Source: Acetobacter thailandicus (lineage in GTDB: Bacteria; Pseudomonadota; Alphaproteobacteria; Acetobacterales; Acetobacteraceae). Taken from it: a DNA stretch of 64,000 nt. The stretch lies in contig NZ_WOSV01000001.1 of the NCBI RefSeq assembly GCF_011516655.1, positions 372,001 to 436,000 on the forward strand. Reading direction: 5' to 3'. Under the pieces are notes generated by a model. It did no database searches and had not been told where the DNA came from. It saw nothing but the letters and a program-made list of their open reading frames with translations. The translations under genes were made by a program, and so were the position numbers. Positions within the stretch are counted from its first letter, which is position 1; the number at the start of each line of letters is the position of its first letter. Positions 48,319-57,648 of this stretch are shown in pieces.

Positions 48319-49398
48319 ATGAATAACGAACCTCAAATCCCTTCGACGAAACGTTTGCTCAGAACCTTAAATGGTGAAGCACTCTGGCCCCCTCCTGTCT
48401 GGCTTATGCGGCAGGCTGGCAGGTTTTTACCTGAATTTCGTGCAGAACGTGCTAAGGCCGATTTTCTGACACGGTGTATGACACCTGATATAGCAACAGA
48501 ATTAACGCTTCAGCCTATCCGTCGATTTGGAATGGATGGTGCTATTCTGTTCTCTGACATTCTGATTCTGCCATGGGCTATGGGTCAGTCACTTGAATTT
48601 GTAGAAAGCAAAGGTCCTCTTCTTTCTCCCATACGCTCAGAAGCAGATTTTAAGCGTCTTGATCGTCAGCGTATCGCAGATGTAACAGCTCCTGTTCTTG
48701 AAACACTTGGTCGTCTGAATAAAATTTTTAACGGCACAGACACAGTTGGTGTTGCAAAACCAGGTTCAACAACTCTGCTGGGCTTTACGGGCGCTCCTTT
48801 CACAGTTGCATGTTATATGGTTGAAGGAAAAGGCTCGCGGGATTTTGCAACTGTGCGAAAAATGGCTTTTTCTGAAACAGCTCTTTTTGATCGCTTAATT
48901 GCATTACTCACTGAAACAACCACAGAGTATCTCAGTGCGCAGATTACAGCCGGAGCTGAGGCTGTCATGTTGTTTGATTCATGGGCCGGTCTTTTACCAC
49001 CTTCAGAATTCAGGCGATATGTCATTGAGCCAACCCGTCAGATTGTAGCATCGCTCAAAGCCCGTCACCCTAGGGTTCGTATAGTTGGTTTTCCGCGCCT
49101 TGGCGGCATTATGGTGCCTGAATATGCTGAAAAAACAGGAGTGGATGTTGTCGCTCTTGATACGGGGACTGATCTGAAAAAAATCCTGCCACTTCTGCCT
49201 CCTTCCGTCGGTGTGCAGGGTAATCTTGACCCGATTGCTGTTCTCGCTGGTGGTGAGGCGATGAAGCGTGAAGCTTTATACGTCAGGGAAGCCGGTAAAG
49301 GGCGGGCTCATGTTTTCAATCTTGGGCATGGTGTTTTACCTCAGACACCTGTTGAGCATGTGCAGGAACTGATCAGAACAATCAGAGAAGAGCCATAA
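48319..49398 (+). CDS. hemE: Uroporphyrinogen decarboxylase
   Basis: 359 residues. Seen are the substrate Arg motif VWLMRQAGRFLPEFR, the FSDILILPWAMGQ segment with the catalytic Asp, GFTGAPFTVACYMVEG, FDSWAGLL and FNLGHGVLPQTPVEHV. It converts uroporphyrinogen III to coproporphyrinogen III. It is the first rightward gene beyond the origin and is followed by a HAD gene (2 bases) and hemJ. Confidence 0.97.
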   Translation: MNNEPQIPSTKRLLRTLNGEALWPPPVWLMRQAGRFLPEFRAERAKADFLTRCMTPDIATELTLQPIRRFGMDGAILFSDILILPWAMGQSLEFVESKGPLLSPIRSEADFKRLDRQRIADVTAPVLETLGRLNKIFNGTDTVGVAKPGSTTLLGFTGAPFTVACYMVEGKGSRDFATVRKMAFSETALFDRLIALLTETTTEYLSAQITAGAEAVMLFDSWAGLLPPSEFRRYVIEPTRQIVASLKARHPRVRIVGFPRLGGIMVPEYAEKTGVDVVALDTGTDLKKILPLLPPSVGVQGNLDPIAVLAGGEAMKREALYVREAGKGRAHVFNLGHGVLPQTPVEHVQELIRTIREEP

Positions 49399-49400
49399 TA

Positions 49401-50096
49401 ATGCAAACATCTTCAGTGCTGTCTTCTGAAGGCAAACTTAAACTTATTATTTTCGACTGTGATGGTGTTCTGGTCGACAGTGAGACAATTTGCTGTCAGG
49501 TCAGTGCTGAAGAGGCCCGTCTGGCTGGTATGGAGGCACCTGAAGAAAAAGCTGTTGAGCAGTTTTCAGGTATGGCATTGTCTCTTATTCAGCAAAAAAT
49601 AGAGAAACAGACAGGAAAAAACCTTGGCCATGACTGGATCAGTAAAATGCAGAAGCGTTTTATTGAGGCTATGGAAGATCACCTTGAACCAGTTGATGGT
49701 GTTTATGACATGCTTAAGAGAGTTGAAAAACTCTCTGTTCCTGTAAGGGTCGGTTCAAATTCATCAGCTCTTGAGATGGATCTGAAATTTAAAAAACTGA
49801 ATATGACACCTTATTTTCAGGATCGTATTCATTCTGCACAGGATATGGGAAAACCAAAGCCTGCACCAGATGTTTACATTAAAGCTGCATCAGATGAAGG
49901 CGTAAAACCTGAAAATTGTATCGTGCTTGAAGATAGTGATACAGGCGCCCGTGCCGCAGTGAATGCAGGTATGATGTGTGTTTTGCTTCGCGCGCCAGGT
50001 CTGCCTGTTCCTGACTGGCCAGGCCTTAAAGTTATCCATCATCTTTCAGAATTTTCTGATCTTATAGAAAATACTATAAATATTCAGAAAGAATGA
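49401..50096 (+). CDS. HAD-superfamily phosphatase
   Basis: 231 residues. Motif I FDCDGVLVDSE (D19, D21), motif II GSNSSA, motif III Lys in GKPKPAPDVY and motif IV VLEDSDTGARAA are all present, with an alpha-helical cap between I and II. It resembles phosphoglycolate phosphatase/beta-phosphoglucomutase relatives; the substrate is not deducible. It is packed between hemE and hemJ (4-base overlap with hemJ), so it is cotranscribed with heme genes, though a role in that pathway is unproven. Confidence 0.88.
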   Translation: MQTSSVLSSEGKLKLIIFDCDGVLVDSETICCQVSAEEARLAGMEAPEEKAVEQFSGMALSLIQQKIEKQTGKNLGHDWISKMQKRFIEAMEDHLEPVDGVYDMLKRVEKLSVPVRVGSNSSALEMDLKFKKLNMTPYFQDRIHSAQDMGKPKPAPDVYIKAASDEGVKPENCIVLEDSDTGARAAVNAGMMCVLLRAPGLPVPDWPGLKVIHHLSEFSDLIENTINIQKE

Positions 50097-50551
50097 AAAA
50101 TATGTTTATGTTTCTTTTGCCGTGGGTTTCCTGGCTTCTTGCTTTTCATGTGATGTCTGTCATCGCATGGATGGCAGGTTTATTTTATCTGCCGCGTCTT
50201 TTTGTCTATCATTGTCAGGTTAAAATCGGGTCAGAGGAAAGTGCTCGTTTTAAACTGATGGAGAGACGTCTGCTGCGGGCAATTATGAACCCTGCCATGA
50301 TATCAAGCCTTTTATTTGGTGCTCTTCTGACTTTAACACCCGGTCTTATAGACTGGTCATCCGGGTGGTGGTACTGCAAACTTGTTTCTCTTGTCGGTAT
50401 GTTTGCTTTTCATGGGTGTTGCGCCCGCTGGAGAAAAGAATTTGACAGTGACAGCAACATACACTCTGAACGATATTATCGTATCGCTAACGAAGTGCCG
50501 ACAATTTTTATGATTATTATTGTGATTATGGTAATCGTAAAACCATTCTGA
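50093..50551 (+). CDS. hemJ: Protoporphyrinogen IX oxidase HemJ
   Basis: 152 residues with four membrane helices. The conserved WLLAFHVMSVIAWMAGLFYLPRLFVYH holds the essential His; GWWYCKLVSLVGMFAFHGCCARW contains the second His and Lys. HemJ oxidises protoporphyrinogen IX to protoporphyrin IX in organisms without HemG/HemY. Overlap with the HAD gene (ATGA) indicates coupling. A hairpin terminator follows. Confidence 0.93.
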   Translation: MKNMFMFLLPWVSWLLAFHVMSVIAWMAGLFYLPRLFVYHCQVKIGSEESARFKLMERRLLRAIMNPAMISSLLFGALLTLTPGLIDWSSGWWYCKLVSLVGMFAFHGCCARWRKEFDSDSNIHSERYYRIANEVPTIFMIIIVIMVIVKPF

Positions 50552-50556
50552 ATTTA

Positions 50557-50594
50557 TTTTCTGCACATTTTATTAAAAATAAGTGTGCAGAAAA
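50557..50594. terminator. Bidirectional terminator between hemJ and NUDIX gene
   Basis: TTTTCTGCACA (50557-50567) pairs exactly with TGTGCAGAAAA (50584-50594) around an A/T-rich loop, in a convergent gap. Confidence 0.85.
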
Positions 50595-50601
50595 TTTATG
50601 T

Positions 50602-51177
50602 TTAAATAAGTTTTTTTGCTTTGATTAATCCGAAAGCTGCCAGTGTAACCATGCATATGATTTCATTGTTTGATATCATATCTTCAAATTTTTCGAGTGG
50701 CAATGTTGTACATAGCATATCCTGCTCGGTTTGCTCTCTTTCAGCCACATCCTGTGTCAGTTCTGTTGCAAGGTAGATATGTCCTTTTTGAGTTGAATAT
50801 CCCGCTCCCTGATAGACCGGGCCAACATAAAGCATCCTGCCTGCGATAAGACCGGTTTCTTCTTTCAGTTCCCCTGCCGCAAGGTCTTCTGGTTTTGCAT
50901 CCGGCTGTGTCTCCCACATCCCCATAGGAAATTCCCACAGACGTTCCCTTACAGGATAGCGATACTGGTTAACTAATGTGAGGGTAGGTTTCCCGTCTTT
51001 TGTTCTGCCTAACGGGCAGATAACAGCAAATTGACCGCGTTCAACAACACCATACAGACCATCTTTGCCATCAGGGCGTCGTATGATGTCCTCCCGCACG
51101 CGTGTCCATGGGTTTTCATAAGCAATGCGTGAGGAGAGAACAGAATATCCTCCCGGATCTGGCAGAGGGGCAGTCAT
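50602..51177 (-). CDS. NUDIX hydrolase (ADP-ribose pyrophosphatase-like)
   Basis: 191 residues. The NUDIX box is in ELKEETGLIAG following EDLAAG, with the metal-binding EE; the upstream QYRYPVRERLWEFPMG is the ADP-ribose pyrophosphatase pattern. It hydrolyses nucleoside diphosphates linked to a sugar; ADP-ribose is the likely substrate by similarity. It is divergent from the MFS transporter gene. Confidence 0.85.
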   Translation of the reverse strand: MTAPLPDPGGYSVLSSRIAYENPWTRVREDIIRRPDGKDGLYGVVERGQFAVICPLGRTKDGKPTLTLVNQYRYPVRERLWEFPMGMWETQPDAKPEDLAAGELKEETGLIAGRMLYVGPVYQGAGYSTQKGHIYLATELTQDVAEREQTEQDMLCTTLPLEKFEDMISNNEIICMVTLAAFGLIKAKKLI

Positions 51178-51260
51178 AGTTGTAGTCTCCTCGGGTTTTT
51201 TCGTTGTCCGTTCATGTTACCATGTTTCTGAAGAAGAAAAGAAAATTAAAGGTTTCTGTA

Positions 51261-52463
51261 ATGTCGTCCGCTCAGGTAAAATCTTCTTCTGCTTTAAAGA
51301 GTATTCTGCCAGTCGTTTTGTTTACGCTGTTTTGTTATATCGTCATTGGTCTGCAAATGGCCGTGACACCGCTGTTTGTGCATGAAAAGCTTGGTTTCAG
51401 CTCTGCTATGGCTGGTTTTGCAGTGTCAGTTCAATATCTGGCAACATTTGCAACCCGGGCAGATGCCGGCCGCCGCATTGATAGTGTTGGCCCCAAAAAA
51501 GTTGTTTTAACTGGTTTGCTGACAGGGGTGTTATGTGGGCTGCTTATTGCATTGTCCGGCATGCTTGCTACCTGGCCTTATATGTCTCTGACCGCTCTTC
51601 TTGCAGGGCGTATTACGCTTGGTTTTGCAGAGAGCTGGGTAGCAACATCTGTCATAGTCTGGAACATCAGGCGCGCCGGTGCTGAAAATACGGCGCAGGT
51701 TATTTCCTGGAATGGTGTGTGTTCTTATGGTGGTATTGCCCTGGGTGCTCCTGTAGCGATTTTTTTATATTATCAGCATGCTCTGGGCCTTCTGACCGGT
51801 TTTGGAATGGTGGGTATTTTATGTGCGGTTCTGATGGGGACTGGTTTCCCTCTGGCTTTTATGAAGCCTGCAGTCCCTCCGATGACGACACAAAAAAAAC
51901 AGTCATTTTTCAAAACGCTCTCACAGGTCTGGCCCTACGGGGCTACTCTGGCATCAGGCTCGGTTGGGTTCGGAGCTATTTCAGCACTGCTTACGCTTTA
52001 TTTTGCCCATCGTAACTGGAGCGGTGCCGCAGTCGGGCTTTCTTTGTTTGGTACTCTTTTTGTTCTCACCCGTTTCGCATTTACCAGGCAAATTGCAAAA
52101 CATGGCGGCGTAACGGTTGCTCTAGTTTCTCTTTTTGTCGAGGCTCTGGGGTTATCATTTCTGGCCTGGGCACCATCAGCTTTCTGGGCCTGTACTGGTG
52201 CAGGCCTCTCAGGCGTTGGCTTTTCTCTGTTGTTCCCGTCACTTGGGGTGGGGGTTGTTAACCGGGTTTCAGAAGAGAGCCGCGGTGCGGCTATCGGTGC
52301 TTTTTCGGTATTTCTTGATATTGCTATTGCTGTTTCAGGCCCGCTCCTTGGGTTTATTATTCCGCTTTGGGGATATGGAGTTTTGTTTTATCTGACGGCT
52401 GTTTGCTGTCTTGCAGGTGTTGGTATGTGTGTTGCTTTAAATGCACAGGCAAAACGATCATAA
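51261..52463 (+). CDS. MFS transporter (YhhS/YfcJ-like)
   Basis: 400 residues from ATG 51261 (MSSAQVKSS) behind AAAGG; ATGs at 51222 and 51204 remain possible. Twelve hydrophobic helices. VTPLFVHEKLGFSSAMAGFAVSVQYLATFATRADAGRRIDSVGPKKVV contains the loop 2-3 MFS motif (D-R-x-G variant) and matches the YhhS/YfcJ group of arabinose-efflux-like permeases. The substrate is unknown; relatives export sugars or drugs. Confidence 0.85.
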   Translation: MSSAQVKSSSALKSILPVVLFTLFCYIVIGLQMAVTPLFVHEKLGFSSAMAGFAVSVQYLATFATRADAGRRIDSVGPKKVVLTGLLTGVLCGLLIALSGMLATWPYMSLTALLAGRITLGFAESWVATSVIVWNIRRAGAENTAQVISWNGVCSYGGIALGAPVAIFLYYQHALGLLTGFGMVGILCAVLMGTGFPLAFMKPAVPPMTTQKKQSFFKTLSQVWPYGATLASGSVGFGAISALLTLYFAHRNWSGAAVGLSLFGTLFVLTRFAFTRQIAKHGGVTVALVSLFVEALGLSFLAWAPSAFWACTGAGLSGVGFSLLFPSLGVGVVNRVSEESRGAAIGAFSVFLDIAIAVSGPLLGFIIPLWGYGVLFYLTAVCCLAGVGMCVALNAQAKRS

Positions 52464-52539
52464 TGCTGGCCTTTTATTGGTGAGCATGAGAGCATAGGCA
52501 GGAATAAAGTAAAGAACAAACCGAGAGGAATATTGTATC

Positions 52540-53124
52540 ATGGCTGGTTCTGTTAGATCTGTTGCTGTATTTTGCGGGTCTCGTATGGGCAATAGCCCAT
52601 TGTACCGCACTGTTGCAGAGCAGGCAGGTCAGATACTTGCAAAAAATGGTGTGAAGCTGGTTTATGGCGGAGGGTCTAATGGCCTCATGGGGGTCGTAGC
52701 AGATTCCACCCTTAAAGCCGGAGGGACTGTAACGGGCATTATTCCGCATTTTCTGCACTCGCGTGAAAATATGCATGAAGGTGTGACGGATCTGATCGTT
52801 GTTGATTCAATGCATGAACGCAAACAGATTATGTTTGATACAGCAGATGCATACTGGATACTGCCTGGTGGTTTTGGTACTTTTGATGAGACTATGGAAA
52901 TTCTGACATGGAAACAGCTTCAGAGGCACGCAAAGCCTATTTTACTGGTTAATGCTGACGGCTGGGGTGATGCTCTGATTGCTATGCTTGATGCATCCGT
53001 TAAGCAGGGTTTTGCTGAGTCTACGGCCCGGGCAAAAATTGAGGTCGTACCAGATGTAGAGGCCGCTTTTGCCCGTAGCATCTCAGAAACCCGGCAGTAT
53101 GCCATATCAGTCGAACAGTTCTGA
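52540..53124 (+). CDS. LOG-family nucleotide 5'-monophosphate phosphoribohydrolase
   Basis: 194 residues (TIGR00730 family). It contains VYGGGSNGLMG, MHERKQIMF and PGGFGTFDETMEILTWKQL, the PGGxGTxxE motif that defines the group. Members release the base from nucleoside monophosphates, including cytokinin precursors; the natural bacterial substrate is uncertain. GAGGA precedes the start. Confidence 0.93.
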   Translation: MAGSVRSVAVFCGSRMGNSPLYRTVAEQAGQILAKNGVKLVYGGGSNGLMGVVADSTLKAGGTVTGIIPHFLHSRENMHEGVTDLIVVDSMHERKQIMFDTADAYWILPGGFGTFDETMEILTWKQLQRHAKPILLVNADGWGDALIAMLDASVKQGFAESTARAKIEVVPDVEAAFARSISETRQYAISVEQF

Positions 53125-53210
53125 CAGGAGATTTTATTACCTTTTCAGCTTTAGGCTATACGGCACTTGCTAAAATAATTCTGACGTTTTATAGGCGCAG
53201 GTGTAAGTGT

Positions 53211-53287
53211 CGGAGTATAGCTCAGCCTGGTAGAGCACTGTGTTCGGGACGCAGGGGCCGGAGGTTCGAATCCTCTTACTCCGACCA
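53211..53287 (+). tRNA. tRNA-Pro (anticodon CGG)
   Basis: A 77-nt cloverleaf with encoded CCA. Acceptor CGGAGTA pairs with TACTCCG; D-loop AGCTCAGCCTGGTAGAGC; anticodon loop TTCGGGA gives CGG, reading CCG; T-loop GGTTCGAATCC. Confidence 0.95.
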
Positions 53288-53410
53288 ATAAATTTCCGGT
53301 TAGTGATAAAAAAGATGCGGTCATTTTGTTGTTCTGACAAAGAATGACAGATAAAGCAGCATAGCACGGCAGGGAAACAGCCTTGTCGCTCTTTTGCCTG
53401 AGTTTACGAT

Positions 53411-54658
53411 ATGACATCTTCGCACCCCACAACCTCTTTGTCTTCTGGCAACAGCCTGACACTCTGGCGTATCGTCCTTCTGGGGTTGATTACAGGGATT
53501 GGCCCGCTGGCAACTGATATGTATCTGCCTGCCTTTCCGCAGGTTGAGCATGATCTGGTGGGGGGTGGTCCTGGTTCTGCTCAGTTTACGCTGGCTGCCT
53601 GGTTTATGGGGCTTGCTCTGGGGCAGTTTTCTCAGGGGCCTTTATCAGACAGGTTTGGGCGTCGCGCACCGTTGATTACAGGCCTGGCTGTGTTTTCTGT
53701 TGCATCAGCTGGTTGTGCCGTGGTGCAAAATTATCATCTTTTTTGCCTGCTTCGGTTTATTGGCGCCATAGGCGGCTCGGCTTCGGCTGTTATTCCCCGT
53801 GCTATTGTTAGAGATGTCGCAACCGGTAAAGCCGGGGCCAGACTGATGTCTCAGCTGACGCTGGTTTTTGGTGTGATGCCTGTTCTGGCTCCCAGTCTGG
53901 GAAGCATCATTCTCAAATTCGGCGACTGGCGGTGGATTTTCTGGACAGGCTGTCTTTATGGTCTTGTTGGCATTGCAGGCATTGTAAGCAGTCTTCCCGA
54001 CACCCTTGATGAGAGTAAAAGAACTTCTCTCTCTCCGCTGCGTATTGCCGGTCGTTATCTTACTATTCTGCAGGAGCCGGTGTTTCGTTATAATGCCCTC
54101 ATAGCGACCTTCTCTACCTTTGTTATGTTCTCTTATCTGAGCAGCGCGCCGGTGTTGTTCGAGCAGGTTCTGCATTTTTCTGCCTCACAGTTTGGTCTTT
54201 TTTTTGGGGTGAATGCCGCCGCGTTTATCCTCGGTACGCAGATCAATGGTCGTCTTGTGCATAAGTTCACTATGTCTTTTCTGCTCCAGACTGCTCTTGC
54301 CTGGGCGGTGGTCTCGGGGGCTGTATTTACCGTGCTGGCTTTAACAGGGTTTGCTGGTGAGCATCATGCTCTGCTGACCTGTGCTTTAATTACGAGCATT
54401 ACCGGTGCTCTGGGCTTCATTGGCCCTAATGCAACAGTGATGTCATTTTACCATCATGGGCAGCATGCAGGCAGTGCTTCTGCCATGCTCGGCACCTTGC
54501 AGTTTGGTATTGGCTCGATGAGTAGCGTTCTGGTTGCGATGGTGCCCGGAGGGGGGGCTATTCCTACCGCCATCGGGATGATGACGGGTATTGTGGCTAT
54601 GGGGCTGGCAGATCTGATGCGGCGCAGATTTGCCCGTGCGGGTCATATTTCAGAGTAA
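53411..54658 (+). CDS. Bcr/CflA-type MFS drug exporter
   Basis: 415 residues, twelve helices. The opening LLGLITGIGPLATDMYLPAFPQVEHDL is the Bcr/CflA signature, as are QGPLSDRFGRRAPL (loop 2-3) and RAIVRDVATGKAGARLMSQL. Members expel bicyclomycin, chloramphenicol, sulfonamides or other small molecules by proton antiport. No adjacent regulator was seen. Confidence 0.93.
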   Translation: MTSSHPTTSLSSGNSLTLWRIVLLGLITGIGPLATDMYLPAFPQVEHDLVGGGPGSAQFTLAAWFMGLALGQFSQGPLSDRFGRRAPLITGLAVFSVASAGCAVVQNYHLFCLLRFIGAIGGSASAVIPRAIVRDVATGKAGARLMSQLTLVFGVMPVLAPSLGSIILKFGDWRWIFWTGCLYGLVGIAGIVSSLPDTLDESKRTSLSPLRIAGRYLTILQEPVFRYNALIATFSTFVMFSYLSSAPVLFEQVLHFSASQFGLFFGVNAAAFILGTQINGRLVHKFTMSFLLQTALAWAVVSGAVFTVLALTGFAGEHHALLTCALITSITGALGFIGPNATVMSFYHHGQHAGSASAMLGTLQFGIGSMSSVLVAMVPGGGAIPTAIGMMTGIVAMGLADLMRRRFARAGHISE

Positions 54659-54750
54659 TAGTTTTTTAACAGGACTTGTCCAGTTCGCATTGTGGCACCA
54701 ACTGAGGTAAGATCTTATCATACCGACAAAGAACATCAGGATCACAAACC

Positions 54751-55314
54751 ATGTTTATTGAAACCGCTGACACGCCGAACCCATCCACACTGAAATTTTT
54801 GCCCGGCCGCTCTGTTATGGGAGATGCCGGTACTATCGATTTCATTGATGCCGATGGGGTTGCCGGTCGCTCTCCTCTGGCGGATGTTCTGTTTGCTATT
54901 CCTGGTGTGTCGCGTGTTTTTCTGGGGCACGACTTTGTTTCTGTGACAAAAGCTGATGATGCTGACTGGTCAGAGGTACGCTCTGTTGTGCTGACTACTC
55001 TGGCAGATCATCTGGTGGCAGGTCTGCCGGTTGTAACCGAAGGTGCAGGCGTTACCGAAGATAAGATCGCCCCGGAAGACGAGGAAATTGTGAAGCAGAT
55101 TAAAGAGCTGCTCGACACACGTGTACGTCCTGCCGTTGCGGGTGATGGCGGCGATATCGTTTTTCGTGGCTACCGTGAAGGTGTTGTAAGGCTGACAATG
55201 CAGGGTGCATGTTCAGGCTGTCCTTCTTCACGGGCAACGCTTAAACATGGGGTTGAGAACATGCTGCGCCACTATGTGCCAGAGGTTGTTTCTGTTGAAC
55301 AGGTTGAAGACTAA
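54751..55314 (+). CDS. nfuA: NfuA-type Fe-S cluster carrier
   Basis: 187 residues. N-terminal Nfu domain (FIETADTPNPSTLKFLPG, about 1-90) and C-terminal NifU-like domain (about 105-185) with the cluster motif CSGCPSS. This two-domain layout is the alphaproteobacterial/mitochondrial NFU1 type, which delivers [4Fe-4S] clusters to client proteins. AGGA precedes the start. Confidence 0.95.
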   Translation: MFIETADTPNPSTLKFLPGRSVMGDAGTIDFIDADGVAGRSPLADVLFAIPGVSRVFLGHDFVSVTKADDADWSEVRSVVLTTLADHLVAGLPVVTEGAGVTEDKIAPEDEEIVKQIKELLDTRVRPAVAGDGGDIVFRGYREGVVRLTMQGACSGCPSSRATLKHGVENMLRHYVPEVVSVEQVED

Positions 55315-55380
55315 CCTGTTCAACCGTTTAAAAACGGGCACAGCACGGTATGTGCGCGGCAGCGGGTAAGGTGATATATT

Positions 55381-55962
55381 ATGCTGGATAGCAGTGCACA
55401 GGATCTACTTTTTCAGAACGCAAGGACACCGCGTCGCTGGACAACCCGCCCTGTGGAGGCTGAAACCCTGCGCCGCCTTTATGATATGGTGTGCCTTGGT
55501 CCTACTTCGGGGAACTGTTGCCCTGCCCGTTTTATTTTTATTACCGGCTCAGAAGGGCGTGAAAAGCTCCGCCCGGCTTTATCTGCCGGTAATATTAACC
55601 GTGTCATGGGGGCCCCTGTTATTGCCATTGTCGCGCATGACCCTCTGTTTTTTGAACAACTCCCTTACCTCGCCCCGGGTGAGGAGCTTCGGTCCTGGTT
55701 TGCCACCGATGTAGGCCTTTCTGAAGAGACAGCCTTTCGTAATGGTACGCTTCAGGGGGGATATATGATTATGGCGGCCCGTGCACTGGGGCTTGATGTT
55801 TTGCCAGTATCTGGTTTTGACGAAACAACAGTGGAAGAGGCTTTTCTGGCCGAAACAGGCTGGCGTGCGAATTTTTTGCTGTGTCTGGGCTATGGTGACA
55901 CAGATGGCTTAGCTGCACGGGCCCCGCGTTTATCTTTTGAAGAGGCCTGTCGTTTACTATGA
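55381..55962 (+). CDS. RutE/HadB-like nitroreductase-family flavoprotein
   Basis: 193 residues. FMN-dependent nitroreductase fold; the ARTPRRWTTRPVEAETLRRLYD start, GPTSGNCCPARFIFI and GLDVLPVSGFD resemble RutE, which reduces malonic semialdehyde to 3-hydroxypropionate. No other rut genes are near, so a different enal or quinone substrate is also possible. Good AAGGTGA ribosome site. It overlaps tsaB by four bases (ATGA). Confidence 0.85.
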   Translation: MLDSSAQDLLFQNARTPRRWTTRPVEAETLRRLYDMVCLGPTSGNCCPARFIFITGSEGREKLRPALSAGNINRVMGAPVIAIVAHDPLFFEQLPYLAPGEELRSWFATDVGLSEETAFRNGTLQGGYMIMAARALGLDVLPVSGFDETTVEEAFLAETGWRANFLLCLGYGDTDGLAARAPRLSFEEACRLL

Positions 55963-56663
55963 CTGATATGCGCCGCATCCTTGTTCTTGATGGCAGTGCT
56001 GCGGGAGAGTCAGCATATGGTCTGGCCGCGTGTGTTGAGCATAAAGCAGGGCGATACACTCTTCTTTCCTGCAGCAAAGTAGCTGGTAAGCAGGCTGCTG
56101 AGGGTATTGCCGGCCTTGCACACCATGCTCTTGATGATGCCGGATGGAGCAAAGAGGCTGAAACGGCTCCTCATTGTGTTGCCGTTGTCGTGGGCCCGGG
56201 TTCTTTCACAGGCTTACGGGCATCCTGCGCGGTGGCTGCTGGTTATGCTCTGGGGCTGGGTGTACCTGTTACGGGTGTTACGCGTGGAGAAGCTCTTCGT
56301 CCTTCTCTGGAGCAGACTATTCGTGAACATAGTGAGCAACCATTGCAGGGGTGGCTACTGGTTACAGCAGCTCGTAAAGGTCGTGTTTTTATTGAAACTA
56401 CGGAGGGTGTTCAGGCCGTATCCCTCGCTGACTGGATCCCTCCGTCGGGAGTGTGGCTGGTCGCCGGTGATGCGGTGAGCCTTTTACCTGCCATGCCGGA
56501 GGGAGAAGTCAGCACACTGGCTATGCCCGATGCTGAGCAGATTGCTCAGGTGGCTCTGGCGAGACTGAACGGTTATCTGCCCCCGCGGGATGCACTGCCT
56601 GTCTATGTTGATCCGCCAGAAGCAAAACGTCCTGCCGGTGGACTAAGATCGGCTCCGGTCTGA
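55959..56663 (+). CDS. tsaB: tRNA threonylcarbamoyladenosine synthesis protein TsaB
   Basis: 234 residues. ASKHA fold with ILVLDGSAAG at the N-terminus and GPGSFTGLRASCAVAAGYALGLGVPVTGV, the TsaB hallmark. It partners TsaD for the t6A37 modification; the kinase-like sites are partly lost, as usual for TsaB. rimI follows at 12 bases, a widely conserved pair. Confidence 0.93.
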   Translation: MTDMRRILVLDGSAAGESAYGLAACVEHKAGRYTLLSCSKVAGKQAAEGIAGLAHHALDDAGWSKEAETAPHCVAVVVGPGSFTGLRASCAVAAGYALGLGVPVTGVTRGEALRPSLEQTIREHSEQPLQGWLLVTAARKGRVFIETTEGVQAVSLADWIPPSGVWLVAGDAVSLLPAMPEGEVSTLAMPDAEQIAQVALARLNGYLPPRDALPVYVDPPEAKRPAGGLRSAPV

Positions 56664-56675
56664 GTATAAAATAAT

Positions 56676-57125
56676 ATGACTTCTGATATTATGCAGGCTG
56701 AACCATGCCATGCCGGGGTTCTTGCAGCTCTTCATGCACATAGTTTTTCAGAAGCAGACCGCTGGGATGAAGCGGCTTTCTCTGAACTTTTTACCTTGTC
56801 TGGTGTGCTAACAGGGATTGCGTTGCACCAGGATCAGCCTGCTGGTTTTATTATGGTGCGCAGTGTTGCGGGAGAAGCTGAAATTCTTACCGTGTGTGTT
56901 GACCCGGCGTACAGGCGGCAGGGTATTGCCCGTAAGCTTTTACAATGGGCAGAGCAGACTGTGTATGACAATGGTGCTGAACGCTTCTTTCTGGAAGTGT
57001 CAAAAGCGAACGAAAGCGCACAGGCCTTATATTTCTCAGAGGGGTTTGCTGAGGTCGGGGTCAGAAAACGCTATTATCCCGATGGCTCTGACGCGCTTCT
57101 GCTGTGCCGTCAGTGGGCGTATTAA
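56676..57125 (+). CDS. rimI: Ribosomal-protein alanine N-acetyltransferase RimI
   Basis: 149 residues, one GNAT domain. EILTVCVDPAYRRQGIARKLLQWA is the acetyl-CoA motif and FFLEVSKANESAQALYFSEGFAEVGVRKRYY the typical RimI C-terminal part. It acetylates the N-terminus of ribosomal protein S18 and perhaps other proteins. It follows tsaB as in many bacteria. Confidence 0.92.
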   Translation: MTSDIMQAEPCHAGVLAALHAHSFSEADRWDEAAFSELFTLSGVLTGIALHQDQPAGFIMVRSVAGEAEILTVCVDPAYRRQGIARKLLQWAEQTVYDNGAERFFLEVSKANESAQALYFSEGFAEVGVRKRYYPDGSDALLLCRQWAY

Positions 57126-57181
57126 CTTTGCGTGTGAAGACATACACAGGGTTATGAGAATTAATCTGCTGTGTTTAAAAA

Positions 57182-57604
57182 TTACTGCGCCTGTGGAGCA
57201 GATGGCGTGGCAGAGGTTTTTTGCTTAGGAGCATTGCCATAAACTGGCTCCTCCTGAGGAATAACCATATGGCCATCGCCCGTTGTAAGCGGACCAGAGG
57301 ACGCATTCCCCGGCGCAATAGCTTCATAAGGCTGACTGGATGAAGTTTTGTATTTTTCAGGATGAAGGGCTTCAGCCTGTTCCTGGCGTGCAACATCTTC
57401 TCTCGCCCGGCGCGCTTCAGCCTCTGAGGCTTCAGGGAGAAAGCGACCTGGCCGCTCAGGCGGAATATCGATATTCTCTCCCTCAATTTCCTGATGGCAG
57501 CCTGTTAGCCATGGCGAGACCAGGAGAATCCCCAAAAGAAGGCTGACAGAAGGTTTTCTGACACAAAAATTCACCGGGCGTGCGTGACCTTGCTGCTGCG
57601 ACAT
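57182..57604 (-). CDS. Small lipoprotein of unknown function
   Basis: About 140 residues from ATG 57604 (a GTG six codons upstream is possible). A hydrophobic stretch ends in the lipobox LTGC, so an envelope lipoprotein is likely. The mature part is rich in Pro, Glu, Arg and Ala with a charged, probably helical stretch (SEAEARRAREDVARQEQAEAL) and a low-complexity tail. No domain was recognised. It is the last gene of the leftward cnoX-LON-Trm112 cluster, 44 bases after the Trm112-like gene. Confidence 0.6.
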   Translation of the reverse strand: MSQQQGHARPVNFCVRKPSVSLLLGILLVSPWLTGCHQEIEGENIDIPPERPGRFLPEASEAEARRAREDVARQEQAEALHPEKYKTSSSQPYEAIAPGNASSGPLTTGDGHMVIPQEEPVYGNAPKQKTSATPSAPQAQ

Positions 57605-57648
57605 CAGAGAGAGAAAAGGCACAACGTATAATCCGTTGTCAGAGGGAA